Shown: one piece after another, positions 31,123 through 40,555 of the stretch
Layout of the letters: every line of letters starts with the position of its first letter
Numbering within the stretch: the first letter of the stretch is position 1
Assembly (NCBI GenBank): GCA_963664635.1
Contig: OY761542.1
Coordinates: 2,852,001-2,916,000, forward strand
Length of the DNA stretch: 64,000 nt
Source of the DNA: VXNE01 sp963664635
Lineage (GTDB): Bacteria > Pseudomonadota > Gammaproteobacteria > Pseudomonadales > Azotimanducaceae
Reading direction: 5' to 3'
The notes under the pieces: model-generated
What the model was told of the DNA's origin: nothing
Database searches by the model: none
What the model saw: only the letters and a program-made list of their open reading frames with translations
Translations under genes and position numbers: made by a program

Positions 31123-31959
31123 TCACGCGACCGGTGGCGGCCGGTTCGCTACGTCGAGGTCCGGATACGTCACGCGGGTGAGGTAGAGCCCGTCCGGGGC
31201 CGCCGTCGCGGGGGCGAGCGTCCGGTCCCGCGCCGCGAGCAGGTCCGCGACGAGTTCCGGCCCCGCCCGCCCCCGGCCGATATGGGCCAGGCAGCCCGCG
31301 ACATTGCGCACCATGTGCTGGAGAAAAGCGTTGGCTTCAATGTCGATGACGATCTGGCTGCCGCGGCGCTCCACCGAAACGGCGTCGACCCGCCGCATCG
31401 GTGTCCTGGAATCGCAGGCCGCCGCGCGAAACGCGCTGAAGTCCCGTTCCCCCACGAGGTGCCGTGCGGCGGCCTGCATCGCGGGCACGTCGAGGCGTTC
31501 CCGGCTCCAGGTCACCTTGCCGCGCAGCAGCACCGGCGCCGTCTCGGACTCGAGGTAGACGTAGGCATAGCGCCGCGCAAGGGCGCTGAAGCGCGCGTGG
31601 AACCGCGGTCCCACGACACGCGCCCAGACCACGCCCGCGGCGCCGCGGACCAAGGCGTTCGTCCCGCGGCGCCACGCGTCCTCCGGGCGCATTGCCGGCG
31701 CTCGAAAGCTCACTACCTGACCCGTGGCGTGTACGCCGGCGTCGGTCCGCCCGGCGACGGCAACGCGCACGGGCGCGTCGGCGACCTGCGAGAGCGCGCG
31801 CTCGAGGACCTCCTGCACCGTCGGCACCCCCACCTGGCGCTGGAAGCCGCGGAAGGCCCCGCCGTCGTACTCGATGCCGAGCGCCACGGTCTGTCGCGGA
31901 CGCGGCTTCGGTCGCCGGTCGGGGTCCTTGTCCTGCTCCGTGTCGAGCTTGTGCGTCAT
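31123..31959 (-). CDS. truA: tRNA pseudouridine synthase A (positions 38-40)
   Basis: A 278-residue enzyme that makes pseudouridine in the anticodon stem. The catalytic Asp is in AVAGRTDAGVHATGQVVSF. ALGIEYDGGAFRGFQRQ opens the core, RRYAYVYLE and FLQHMVRNVAGCLAHIGRG are the other family motifs. The ATG at 31959 is followed by a charged 25-residue leader (KLDTEQDKDPDRRPKPRPR) not typical of TruA, so a later start is possible, but none with a clear site was seen. fimV lies 74 nt upstream with a TAGGGG repeat in between. Confidence 0.95.
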   Translation of the reverse strand: MTHKLDTEQDKDPDRRPKPRPRQTVALGIEYDGGAFRGFQRQVGVPTVQEVLERALSQVADAPVRVAVAGRTDAGVHATGQVVSFRAPAMRPEDAWRRGTNALVRGAAGVVWARVVGPRFHARFSALARRYAYVYLESETAPVLLRGKVTWSRERLDVPAMQAAARHLVGERDFSAFRAAACDSRTPMRRVDAVSVERRGSQIVIDIEANAFLQHMVRNVAGCLAHIGRGRAGPELVADLLAARDRTLAPATAAPDGLYLTRVTYPDLDVANRPPPVA

Positions 31960-32011
31960 GTCCGGGACGGGTTGGGACAAGCCCGGTCCTGGCCCCTGCG
32001 TGAGTTTGAGA

Positions 32012-32036
32012 CGGGACGGGACAAGCCCGTCCCCTA
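32012..32036 (-). repeat. TAGGGG hairpin repeat, copy at the fimV stop
   Basis: This copy on the minus strand starts with the fimV stop TAG and is identical over 25 bp to the lpxH-end copy. A degenerate 12-bp piece of the same repeat (CGGGCTTGTCCC on the minus strand) recurs at 31985-31974, before truA. Confidence 0.75.
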
Positions 32037-33293
32037 CAGTTCGTCGAGGAGTTCCTGGGCCGCGGCGCGCTGCGCTCCGTCGCCTTCGGCCAGGACTTCC
32101 TCGAGTACCTCGCGGGCCGTCTCCTCGTCGCCCATGTTGACGTATGCCCTGGCGAGATTGAGCTTGGTGTTGGGGCTGTAACCGCTGGGCCCGACAGTAC
32201 CTGGCGCGACCTCCTCCTCCGCCGGTGCGGCGTCCGCCGCCGCCGGCGCGTAGGACTCCACCGGCGGCGGGTCGGGCTCCGGCGGTGGCGGGTCGGGCTC
32301 CGGTGGATCGTGGGAATCCTCCGGCGGCAAGGGTTCGGCGGGTTCGCGGGATTCCCCCGAGGCCTGGTAGGACTCCGGGGCGGGCGCAACCGCGCGTGCC
32401 GGCGCCGACTCGGCCGGGGCCGCGACCGGTTCCTCGAACGCGTCGTCCGCCTCGGCGACCTCCACGACCGCAGCGACCGCGCCTGACGCGCGAGCCCGGC
32501 GCCGCCGGTAGAGCACGCCACCCGCCGCCCCGAGGACGAGGACGCCGATGACGCCCCACGCGACAAGGGCGAACGGGACCTCCCCGTCGGGCGCCGCGGT
32601 GCGTTGCCGGGCCAGGGCGGCGGCGAGCCGTTCCTCGAGTGCGGCCACCTCCCGCTCCAGCACCGCGACCGCCCGCCGGAGCGCCACGGTCTCTTCCTCC
32701 GCCCTGGCGGCCGTTGTTCGCGCGCGTTCGAGCTCGAACGCCAGCCCGGTGTTCTCCTCGGCCAGCCGGTCGCGATCCGCGAGCGCCTCCGCTAGCCGTT
32801 GCGATACCCCGTCGATCACGGGCTCCGGCGGCGCCACTGGGTCTGCGCGTGCCGCCTCGGCACCCAGCCGCGCGGTCGCCACGTCCCGCGCGGACCGCCC
32901 GGCCGCTTCCGTCGGCGCCGCGCCCAGGGCTTCGGCCTCGGTGGGCAACTGGAGAATCTCGCCGCCGCGGATGCGGTTCATGTCTCCCTCGATGAAGGCA
33001 TCCGGGTTCAGGCGCACCAGGGCGGCCATGGTCTGCGTGGTCGAGGCCGTCCCCGGCCGCACCCGGCGCGCGATGGACCAGAGCGTGTCGTACGGGCCGA
33101 TGGGGCCGTAGGTCAGGCGCACCGCGGCCTGGTCTCCCGCCCCAGCGGCGCCGTCGGCTTCCGCCGCCCACGCAACCCCGGGTGCCGGGCCGGCCGACAC
33201 CGCCAGGGCCAGACCAGTCCCGAGCACGCGCAGTCCGCGCCGGGCGCCCTGGCGCAGCCGCTCGGCGCGTGTCCGGTTCCGGCAGTCCGTCAT
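32034..33293 (-). CDS. fimV: Short FimV-like LysM/TPR membrane protein
   Basis: A 419-residue FimV relative. The order of parts is a signal peptide (LGTGLALAVSAGPAPGVAWA), a LysM-like domain (TYGPIGPYDTLWSIARRVRP and MNRIRGGEILQLPT), and a coiled coil from about residue 165 to 225. Next come one membrane helix (ALVAWGVIGVLVLGAAGGVLY), an acidic Pro-rich region, and the FimV C-terminal motif NTKLNLARAYVNMGDEETAR. Pseudomonas FimV, which places polar twitching components, is over twice as long. ATGA overlap with the leuB stop. asd, often between leuB and fimV, is missing. Confidence 0.85.
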   Translation of the reverse strand: MTDCRNRTRAERLRQGARRGLRVLGTGLALAVSAGPAPGVAWAAEADGAAGAGDQAAVRLTYGPIGPYDTLWSIARRVRPGTASTTQTMAALVRLNPDAFIEGDMNRIRGGEILQLPTEAEALGAAPTEAAGRSARDVATARLGAEAARADPVAPPEPVIDGVSQRLAEALADRDRLAEENTGLAFELERARTTAARAEEETVALRRAVAVLEREVAALEERLAAALARQRTAAPDGEVPFALVAWGVIGVLVLGAAGGVLYRRRRARASGAVAAVVEVAEADDAFEEPVAAPAESAPARAVAPAPESYQASGESREPAEPLPPEDSHDPPEPDPPPPEPDPPPVESYAPAAADAAPAEEEVAPGTVGPSGYSPNTKLNLARAYVNMGDEETAREVLEEVLAEGDGAQRAAAQELLDEL

Positions 33294-34384
33294 CGGTCGG
33301 TCTCCAGTCGCGCGATGACGGCATCGGCCATCTCGTCCGTGCCGACGCGGCGCACGTCCGCAGCCGGGTCCCGGGGCATGATGTCCGCGGTACGCAGCCC
33401 GTCCGCGAGCACGGCCGCCACCGCGGCCTCGAGCCGTTCGGCGGCCGGCCCCGCGTCGAGGCTGTAGCGCAGCAGCATCGCCCCCGAGAGGATCGTCGCC
33501 AGGGGGTTCGCCAGATTGCGCCCGGCAATGTCCGGCGCCGTGCCGTGCACGGGTTCGTAGAGCCCCTGTCCACCCGCGTTCAGCGACGCGGAAGGCAGCA
33601 TGCCGAGCGAGCCGGTGAGCATGGCGGCGACATCGGACAGGATGTCGCCGAACATGTTGCCGGTGACCACCACGTCGAACTGCCGGGGCGCGCGCACGAG
33701 CTGCATGGCCGCGTTGTCGACGTACATGTGCCCGAGCGAGACATCCGGGTAGTCGCGGCCGACCTCCGTGACGACCTCGCGCCAGAGCTGCGTCACTTCC
33801 AGCACGTTCGCCTTGTCGACCGACACCAGCTCGCCGCGCCGCTTGCGGGCGAGATCGAAGGCGACGCGCGCGATGCGCTCGATCTCCCGCTCCTCGTAGA
33901 CGTAAGTGTTCACGCCGCGGCGACCGCCGTTGCCGACCGTCACGCCGCGCGGCTCGCCGAAGTAGATGCCGCCCGTCAGCTCGCGGACGATCAGGATGTC
34001 GAGGTCGGACACCAGTTCCGGCTTCAACGAGGACGCGGACGCGAGGGGAGCGAACAGGATCGCCGGCCGCAGGTTGGCGAACAGGTCCAGCTCCGAGCGC
34101 AGCCGCAGGAGGCCGCGTTCCGGACGACGGTCCATCGGCAGGTCGTCCCACCGCGGACCACCCACCGCCCCGAGCAGCACGGCGTCCGCGTCGCGCGCCT
34201 GGGCCAGGGTCGCATCGGGCAGCGGGACGCCCTCGCCGTCGAGGGCCGCGCCGCCGATCGTCCCGTGGTCCACGTCGAACTCGATCTCGGGACAGGCCCG
34301 CAGGAGGACCCGCACGGCATGCGGCATGATCTCCGCGCCGATGCCGTCCCCCGGCAGGACGAGGAGGCGGGCCTGGGTCTTCAT
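33290..34384 (-). CDS. leuB: 3-isopropylmalate dehydrogenase
   Basis: A 364-residue NAD-dependent decarboxylating dehydrogenase of leucine synthesis. LLVLPGDGIGAEIMPHAVRVL starts it. LLGAVGGPRWDDLP, VRELTGGIYFGEPRG and the catalytic TYVYEEREIERI are IPMDH signatures, with VTGNMFGDILSDVAAMLTGS binding Mg2+ and substrate. It overlaps leuD upstream (ATGG/TGA region) by 4 nt and fimV downstream by 4 nt. Confidence 0.98.
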   Translation of the reverse strand: MKTQARLLVLPGDGIGAEIMPHAVRVLLRACPEIEFDVDHGTIGGAALDGEGVPLPDATLAQARDADAVLLGAVGGPRWDDLPMDRRPERGLLRLRSELDLFANLRPAILFAPLASASSLKPELVSDLDILIVRELTGGIYFGEPRGVTVGNGGRRGVNTYVYEEREIERIARVAFDLARKRRGELVSVDKANVLEVTQLWREVVTEVGRDYPDVSLGHMYVDNAAMQLVRAPRQFDVVVTGNMFGDILSDVAAMLTGSLGMLPSASLNAGGQGLYEPVHGTAPDIAGRNLANPLATILSGAMLLRYSLDAGPAAERLEAAVAAVLADGLRTADIMPRDPAADVRRVGTDEMADAVIARLETDR

Positions 34385-35040
34385 GGCGCCGCGTCGCCGG
34401 CCGGCCGGCCGAACGTCCAGGGCTGTCGGCCACGATGGGCCCGCTCGAAGTCCCGGATGGCGTCCGCACAGTCGAGGGTCAGGCCGATGTCGTCCAGGCC
34501 GCGCAACAGGCGGCGCCTGGTCTCCGCGCCGGTCTCGAACGCGAAGGCGCCGCCATCCTCCGTGACGAGCCGTCCGGCCGCGAGGTCCACTTCCACGGTG
34601 AGCCCACCGCGTTGCGCCGACGCGAACAGCGCGTCCACCGCCGCGCCGGGGAGCGTGACCAGCAGCAGCCCGTTGTTCACGCTGTTGGTGGAGAAGATGT
34701 CGGCGAAGCTCGGCGCGATCACGCAGCGAAAACCGTACTCCAGCAAAGCCCAGACCGCGTGCTCGCGGCTCGACCCGCAGCCGAAGTTGTCGCGGGCGAG
34801 CAGGACCGTCGCGCCCTGATACTCCGGGGCGTTCAGGACGAAATCGCGGTTGATCGTCCGCTCGTTGGGCGTCTTGCCGATGGCGCCCTCGTCCCGGTAG
34901 CGCCAGGCGTCGAAGAGGTTGTCTCCGAACCCGGTCCGGGCGATGGACTTCAGGAACTGCTTCGGAATGATCTGGTCGGTGTCGACATTGACCCGGTCGA
35001 GGGGCGCGACCAGGCCGCGGTGCGTGGTGAAGGCCCTCAC
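34381..35040 (-). CDS. leuD: 3-isopropylmalate dehydratase small subunit
   Basis: A 219-residue swivel-domain subunit of isopropylmalate isomerase. NVDTDQIIPKQFLKSIARTG and LLARDNFGCGSSREHAVWALL are the family signatures, with SFADIFSTNSVNNGLL after them. GTG at 35038-35040 overlaps the leuC stop (GTGA), so the two subunits are coupled. Confidence 0.97.
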   Translation of the reverse strand: MRAFTTHRGLVAPLDRVNVDTDQIIPKQFLKSIARTGFGDNLFDAWRYRDEGAIGKTPNERTINRDFVLNAPEYQGATVLLARDNFGCGSSREHAVWALLEYGFRCVIAPSFADIFSTNSVNNGLLLVTLPGAAVDALFASAQRGGLTVEVDLAAGRLVTEDGGAFAFETGAETRRRLLRGLDDIGLTLDCADAIRDFERAHRGRQPWTFGRPAGDAAP

Positions 35041-36455
35041 GCCGCCACCTCCCGCGGGTCCGCGAGGCGCCCCGCGATGGCGCTGGCCGCCGCGGTTGCC
35101 GGACTCACCAGGTGGGTGCGTCCGCCATGCCCCTGGCGCCCTTCGAAGTTCCTGTTCGAGGTCGACGCGCAGCGTTCCCCCGGCTGCAGCCGGTCCGCGT
35201 TCATGGCGAGACACATCGAGCAGCCCGGCGCCCGCCACTCGAACCCGGCGGCGAGGAAGATCTCGTGGAGCCCTTCGTCCTCGGCCTGGCGCTTCACCAA
35301 GCCGGACCCCGGCACGACCAGCGCCTGCGGCACCCGGACCCGCCGGCCCCGGGCGACCGTCGCCGCCGCGCGCAGGTCCTCGATGCGCGCGTTGGTGCAG
35401 GACCCGATGAACACCTTGTCCAGGGGGATCCCGGCCAGCGGCGTGCCGGGGGCGAGGTCCATGTAGGCCAGCGCCCGCTCGGCGACCTCCGCCCGGGCCG
35501 GATCCGCCATGTCCGACGGGGCCGGCACGCGGTCGCCGATACCGGTCACGAGTTCGGGCGACGTGCCCCAGGTCACCTGGGGTTCGAGGGCGGCGGCATC
35601 GATCTCCACGGTCCGGTCGAAGGCCGCGTGCGGGTCCGAACGCAGCGTCCTCCACCACGCGGCCGCGGCGCCCCATGCTTCGCCGCGCGGCGCGAACGGC
35701 CGCCCCGCCAGGTACTCGAGCGTCGTCTCGTCCACCGCGACGAGCCCCGCGCGGCCGCCGGCCTCGACGGACATGTTGCACACCGTCATCCGGCCCTCCA
35801 TCGACAGGCCCTCGATGGCGGTGCCGCAGAATTCGATGACGTGGCCCGTCGCGCCGGCCGTCCCGATCGCGCCGATGACCGCCAGGACGACATCCTTGGC
35901 ATGCACCCCGCGCGGCAGGCCGCCGTCGACGGTGACGCGCATGTTGCGGCTCTTGCGCTGCGCAAGGCACTGCGTCGCCAGCACGTGTTCCACCTCCGAG
36001 GTGCCGATGCCCTGGGCGAGCGCGGCGAACGCGCCGTGGGTCGAGGTGTGCGAGTCGCCGCAGACGATCGTCGTCCCCGGCAGCGTCGCCCCCTGCTCCG
36101 GCCCGATCACGTGCACGATGCCCTGGCGCACGTCGTTGATGGCGAACTCCTCGATGCCGAAGTCCCGGCAGTTGTCATCCAGGGTCTCCACCTGGATCCG
36201 CGCGACCTCGTCCGTGATGCCGGGCACGCCGCCCCGGCGTTCCGAAACCAGCGTCGGGACGTTGTGATCCGGGGTCGCCAGGTTGGCGTCCAGGCGCCAC
36301 GGGCGCCGCCCCGCCAGCCGCAGCCCCGCGAACGCCTGTGGTGACGTGACCTCGTGCAGCAGATGCCGGTCGATGTAAAGCAGGCTCATGCCGTCGGACC
36401 GGTCGGTGACGAAGTGGGCGTCCCAGATCTTGTCGTAGAGGGTCCTGCCGCTCAT
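35037..36455 (-). CDS. leuC: 3-isopropylmalate dehydratase large subunit
   Basis: A 472-residue aconitase-fold subunit carrying a [4Fe-4S] cluster. Cluster cysteines lie in VFIGSCTNARIEDLRAAA and in GCSMCLAMNADRLQPGERC. TIVCGDSHTSTHGAFAALA is the substrate motif. It is the first gene of leuCDB-fimV; a 170-nt gap separates it from aroC. No leuA or leader peptide is visible upstream. Confidence 0.98.
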   Translation of the reverse strand: MSGRTLYDKIWDAHFVTDRSDGMSLLYIDRHLLHEVTSPQAFAGLRLAGRRPWRLDANLATPDHNVPTLVSERRGGVPGITDEVARIQVETLDDNCRDFGIEEFAINDVRQGIVHVIGPEQGATLPGTTIVCGDSHTSTHGAFAALAQGIGTSEVEHVLATQCLAQRKSRNMRVTVDGGLPRGVHAKDVVLAVIGAIGTAGATGHVIEFCGTAIEGLSMEGRMTVCNMSVEAGGRAGLVAVDETTLEYLAGRPFAPRGEAWGAAAAWWRTLRSDPHAAFDRTVEIDAAALEPQVTWGTSPELVTGIGDRVPAPSDMADPARAEVAERALAYMDLAPGTPLAGIPLDKVFIGSCTNARIEDLRAAATVARGRRVRVPQALVVPGSGLVKRQAEDEGLHEIFLAAGFEWRAPGCSMCLAMNADRLQPGERCASTSNRNFEGRQGHGGRTHLVSPATAAASAIAGRLADPREVAA

Positions 36456-36624
36456 GCGTGGAGGGCGAGAAGAAGCCTGTTTGGTGCGGCGATTCTACCG
36501 GCGCAGGTCATGGATCGGAACGGCGCGCGCCCCTCCGCATCCCTCCACATCCCAAACGGCTTGAGAAAGAGTCGGTAATCGCGCTGCTGGGGGAACTCGG
36601 CGGCGCAGACCTATATTGATGGAA

Positions 36625-37695
36625 CTACCGTTCCACGCCCGCGTTCTGCGCCCGGTCGCGCATCAGGTGGTCCATCAGCACCAATGCGGTCATGGCCTCG
36701 GCGATGGGCGTCGCGCGCAGGCCCACGCACGGGTCGTGGCGTCCCTTCGTGACAACCTCCACTTCGCGGCCGGCGGTGTCGACGCTCTTGCCCGGGATGG
36801 TGACGCTGGAGGTCGGCTTGAGCGCGATGCTCGCGACGATATCCTGCCCGGAGGAAATGCCGCCGAGCACGCCGCCGGCATCGTTCTTCAGGAAACCGTT
36901 CGCGTCCATCTCGTCCCGGTGCTCGCTGCCCCGCTGGCCCACCACGGCGAAACCGGCGCCAAACTCCACCCCCTTCACCGCGTTGATGCCCATGAGCGCG
37001 CCGGCGAGGTCCGCATCGAGCTTGCCGAACACGGGCTCGCCCAGGCCCACCGGGACGTCCGACGCCACGACGTTGATCCGCGCGCCCACCGAGTCTCCGG
37101 CCTCGCGCAGTTCGTCGATGAGGGCCGCGATCTCCTGCACCGCGTTCGGGTCGGCGCAGAAGAACGGGTTGTGGTCCACGATGTCCCAGTCCACCGTGGA
37201 GGGCGATATGGGGCCGATCCCGGCCAGGTAGCCGCGCACCAGCGTGCCGTGACGCTCGCGCAGGTACTTCTTGGCGATCGCCCCGGCGGCGACGCGCATC
37301 GCCGTCTCCCGCGCGGACGCCCGCCCGCCGCCCCGGTAGTCGCGCCGCCCGTACTTCCTGAGATACGTGTAGTCGGCATGGGCGGGCCGGATCCGGTCCT
37401 TGACGGCGCTGTAGTCGCGCGAGCGCTGGTCCACGTTCTCGATGACGAGCCCGATCGGCGTGCCCGTCGTCACGCCTTCGAAGACACCGGACAGGATCTT
37501 CACCGCGTCGGGTTCGCTGCGCTGGGTCGTGTAGCGGGAACTGCCCGGCCGGCGGCGGTCGAGGTCTCCCTGCAGGTCGGCCTCGCAGAGGGGCAGTCCC
37601 GGCGGGCAGCCGTCCACCACGGCGCCCATGGCGAGCCCGTGACTCTCGCCGAACGTCGTCAGCGTGAACGCCTGTCCGAAGGTGTTGCCGGCCAT
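36625..37695 (-). CDS. aroC: Chorismate synthase
   Basis: A 356-residue FMN-dependent enzyme that makes chorismate from EPSP, the last common step to aromatic amino acids. Signatures are GESHGLAMGAVVDGCPPG, GRASARETAMRVAAGAIAKK and RGSEHRDEM. MAGNTFGQAFTLTTFGESHG is the usual N-terminus, so the ATG at 37695 is preferred over an in-frame ATG at 37743 inside prmB. It lies 19 nt after prmB. Confidence 0.97.
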   Translation of the reverse strand: MAGNTFGQAFTLTTFGESHGLAMGAVVDGCPPGLPLCEADLQGDLDRRRPGSSRYTTQRSEPDAVKILSGVFEGVTTGTPIGLVIENVDQRSRDYSAVKDRIRPAHADYTYLRKYGRRDYRGGGRASARETAMRVAAGAIAKKYLRERHGTLVRGYLAGIGPISPSTVDWDIVDHNPFFCADPNAVQEIAALIDELREAGDSVGARINVVASDVPVGLGEPVFGKLDADLAGALMGINAVKGVEFGAGFAVVGQRGSEHRDEMDANGFLKNDAGGVLGGISSGQDIVASIALKPTSSVTIPGKSVDTAGREVEVVTKGRHDPCVGLRATPIAEAMTALVLMDHLMRDRAQNAGVER

Positions 37696-37714
37696 GACGA
37701 GCCAGTATCGGGAG

Positions 37715-38578
37715 TCAGTCGGGAGTTGACAAGCGGTCGCCATCGAGGAGGAAAACCCCGAAGTCGCCGTCCGCGAGGCGTGGAGCCTCCGTCAGGTCCG
37801 GCCAGACGAACGACAGCTCCGGGAACGCCGTTGCCAAAGCGGCCGCGCGGTGTCCTGCCTCACCGGCGAGCAGGCCATGCGGAGCCAGCCACGCGCCCAG
37901 ACCGGCCAGGATCTCGCGCCAGCAGTCGAGGCCGTCCGCCCCCGATGCGAGGCCGTGGCGGGGTTCCCGCGCGTACTCTTCCGGCAGCCTGGTGACTTCA
38001 CCGGCCGGCACGTAGGGCGGATTGGCCAGCACCAGGTCGTGCGTGGACGGGGCAAGCGCGTCGAAGAGCGCGGACACGCGGACCTCGGCCCGTCCCGACA
38101 GGCCGAAACGGGCCACGTTGCGGCGCGCGCAGGCCGCGGCGCGGGCGTCGATGTCGGCCAGCGTGAGCTGCGCGGCAGGGAACTGCAGAGCGGCCGCGAT
38201 GCCGAGCGCGCCGCAGCCGCAGCACAGGTCGAGGATGCGCTCGGGCTCCCGTCGCAGCCACGGGCGGAAGCCGTGGACGATCAGCTCCTGCAGTGGGGAA
38301 CGGGGGATCATCACGCCCGCCTCGACCTCGAACCAGCGCCCGGCGAACCACGCCCTGCCGGTGAGGTGCGCGGAGGGGATGCGGTCGCGGATGCGGCGCT
38401 CCAGCAAGGCCTGCAACGCCGGCGGGGCCGCGCCGTCCCAGCGGTGCCCGTCCAGATAGCCGAGCACCAGCAGCTCCGCCTCGGCGCGGGCGTCGGCGGC
38501 GCCGTGCCCGAATGCGACATCCGCGCGTTCCAGCCGCGCCGCGAACGCGGCGACAAGCGACTCGACGGGGTCAGTCAC
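37715..38578 (-). CDS. prmB: Ribosomal protein L3 glutamine methyltransferase
   Basis: A 287-residue methyltransferase of the HemK/PrmB family. The SAM loop is ILDLCCGCGALGIAAAL and the catalytic Gln-binding motif is LVLANPPYVPAGE. AGVMIPRSPLQELI is the PrmB type of the substrate motif; PrmC usually has the same region as VLIPRPDTE. The prmB-aroC order also supports PrmB. GTG at 38578 overlaps the DUF4892 gene by 8 nt. Confidence 0.93.
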   Translation of the reverse strand: MTDPVESLVAAFAARLERADVAFGHGAADARAEAELLVLGYLDGHRWDGAAPPALQALLERRIRDRIPSAHLTGRAWFAGRWFEVEAGVMIPRSPLQELIVHGFRPWLRREPERILDLCCGCGALGIAAALQFPAAQLTLADIDARAAACARRNVARFGLSGRAEVRVSALFDALAPSTHDLVLANPPYVPAGEVTRLPEEYAREPRHGLASGADGLDCWREILAGLGAWLAPHGLLAGEAGHRAAALATAFPELSFVWPDLTEAPRLADGDFGVFLLDGDRLSTPD

Positions 38579-39479
38579 TCCGCAGTCGATACGGCAGGAC
38601 CAGTTCGATCCTCGGCTTCGGTCCCGCATCGCCGGGTGCGACCGGCCCAAGACCGTGCGGCATGGTGGTCACGCCGCCCTGCTCCGCGACGGTCCGCGCG
38701 GCCGTGCCGGCGCAGCGCTCCGCCGCCGCGGTCAGTTCCGCGACGGGCGCGGAACCGTAGAGGTGGCAGACCACGTGGATGGTTTCGCCCTGGACCTGGC
38801 CGAGGGTGGCCGCCACTTCGGACAGCCGCTCGATCTCGGCGCCCGTCAGTGCGCCGACCGCGTCGGGCACGACCCCGTCGACGACCGCGAAACCGTTGCG
38901 CGTCAGCGATTCGGCCACGGCCCGATTGGCGCCGAACGCGACGGGGCCGTCGGGAACGACCACGTCGAGATGCGCGTAGACGCGCCGGTTGCCGCGCTGC
39001 GCCACATAGACCGCGACGAGCCGCGTCTGTCCGCCGACGGCGACCGGGGCCGCGAGGTAGAACTGGTTGCGGTTCGGCGCCGAGAGCTCCGCGACGCCGA
39101 ACACGTCGTTCGCCCAGATCGTGCTGCGGCCGCAATCGGGGCCCCGGCAAGAGAACACGATCCCGGGGCCGATCGCCGCCACCTGCCGCTCATAATGTGC
39201 GACCACGTCGTCGAGCCGCGTCTGGTCCGGCATCCGGTAAGTGACGCGCTGCAAGGGGCCGTGGACGCGGACGCCCTCGACGCGCACATCGCGCTTGATC
39301 TTGTCGACCGGGGCCGTCACGAACTCGTAGGGCGCCGGCGGGCGTTCGGCGAACTCGACGATCCACGACCGCGGAAAACGCTCGATACCGGCCGGATCAC
39401 CCGATCCGGACACGTCCTCCGCGCCGTGCACCGACGCACCGGCGACAACGAGAATCAGGTTCCACCAGGCCCTGTTCAC
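38571..39479 (-). CDS. DUF4892 family exported protein
   Basis: A 302-residue protein with a cleavable-looking N-terminus (NRAWWNLILVVAGASVHGAE). FPRSWIVEF, LQRVTYRMPDQTRLDDVV and the cysteine motif CRGPDCGRSTIWANDVFG follow the DUF4892 pattern of envelope proteins known mostly from pseudomonads and relatives. AVYVAQRGNRRVYAHLDVVV is the late conserved strand pair. The C-terminal 100 residues resemble the repeat found in OmpA-like tails but are short. The GTG at 39479 overlaps the gpsA TAG stop by one base. The function is unknown; an envelope role is inferred from the signal peptide. Confidence 0.8.
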   Translation of the reverse strand: MNRAWWNLILVVAGASVHGAEDVSGSGDPAGIERFPRSWIVEFAERPPAPYEFVTAPVDKIKRDVRVEGVRVHGPLQRVTYRMPDQTRLDDVVAHYERQVAAIGPGIVFSCRGPDCGRSTIWANDVFGVAELSAPNRNQFYLAAPVAVGGQTRLVAVYVAQRGNRRVYAHLDVVVPDGPVAFGANRAVAESLTRNGFAVVDGVVPDAVGALTGAEIERLSEVAATLGQVQGETIHVVCHLYGSAPVAELTAAAERCAGTAARTVAEQGGVTTMPHGLGPVAPGDAGPKPRIELVLPYRLRSD

Positions 39480-40501
39480 TAGGCGGGACTCCAGGTATCC
39501 GGTTTGGCGAACTCGACATCCACCATCTGCTCGCTCGTCATCAGGTCGGTGACGACCCGGGCGATGTGGTCTCCCTCGTACAGCACCCGGTGCAGGCCCT
39601 CGACGAGGGGCATGTAGACGCCGAGCGCCGCGCTTTTCTCGCGAATCACGCGCAGCGTGTTGACGCCCTCGGCCAGCCGGCCGAGGTGCTCCATGGCTTC
39701 GTCGAGCGTATTGCCCTGGCCCACGCGCAGACCGAGCTGGAAGTTGCGGCTGAGGGGCGAAGTGCACGTCACCATCAGGTCCCCCACCCCCGCAAGGCCC
39801 AGGAAGGTGAAGGGATTGGCGCCCATCGAAGCGGCGAAACGACTCATTTCCGCGAGGCTGCGGGTAACGAGCATGGCCACCGTGTTCTGGCCCACCTCGA
39901 GTGCCGCGGCCATCCCGCAGATGATGGCGTAGACGTTCTTGAGCGCACCGCCGAGTTCCACGCCGAACACGTCCGAACTCGAGTAGACGCGCAGCGTCGG
40001 GCTCGCCAGCACGCGCTGGACCGCCGCGCGCAACGCCTCGGAGCGGCTCGCGACGACGGTCCCGGTGTAATGCGCGCCGGCGATCTCCTCCGCCAGGTTC
40101 GGGCCGCTGATGACCCCGGTCGCGCAACCCGGCAACAACTCGTCCAGGATCTGGCTCATGAGCCGGAAGCCGTCCGCCTCCACCCCCTTGGTGCCGCTGA
40201 CGGCGAACGCTCCCGCCCGCGCATGGGCGGCGACGTCCCCGGTCACCTGGCGAAACGAGGCGCTCGGAACCGTCACGAAGATCACGTCCGCCTCGCCGAC
40301 GGACTCCCCGAGGTCGCCGCTCGGCTCGACGTTCGGGTCGAGCGGATGTCCCTTGAGATACCGGCGGTTCTCGCGATGGGCACGCATCTCGGCGAGCTGC
40401 GCCGCGTCACGCATCCAGAGGTACGTCGGAAAGCCGTTCTTCGCGACGATGTTCGCGATGGCGGTACCGAAATTGCCGGCGCCAACGATGGCTGCCTTCA
40501 C
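39479..40501 (-). CDS. gpsA: Glycerol-3-phosphate dehydrogenase [NAD(P)+]
   Basis: A 340-residue enzyme that makes sn-glycerol 3-phosphate for phospholipids. The Rossmann loop is AIVGAGNFGTAIANIVAKNG. SGPNLAEEIAGAHYTGTVVA, the catalytic Lys in ELGGALKNVYAIICGMA, and LAGVGDLMVTCTSPLSRN are family signatures. GTG at 40501 has GGGAGGG just upstream. The next 420 bp upstream hold only repeats. Confidence 0.97.
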   Translation of the reverse strand: MKAAIVGAGNFGTAIANIVAKNGFPTYLWMRDAAQLAEMRAHRENRRYLKGHPLDPNVEPSGDLGESVGEADVIFVTVPSASFRQVTGDVAAHARAGAFAVSGTKGVEADGFRLMSQILDELLPGCATGVISGPNLAEEIAGAHYTGTVVASRSEALRAAVQRVLASPTLRVYSSSDVFGVELGGALKNVYAIICGMAAALEVGQNTVAMLVTRSLAEMSRFAASMGANPFTFLGLAGVGDLMVTCTSPLSRNFQLGLRVGQGNTLDEAMEHLGRLAEGVNTLRVIREKSAALGVYMPLVEGLHRVLYEGDHIARVVTDLMTSEQMVDVEFAKPDTWSPA

Positions 40502-40555
40502 GCCGCCCTCCCCCGAGCGTGGGCCGCGTATGGTAGCAAAGCCGGGGCCACCTTC

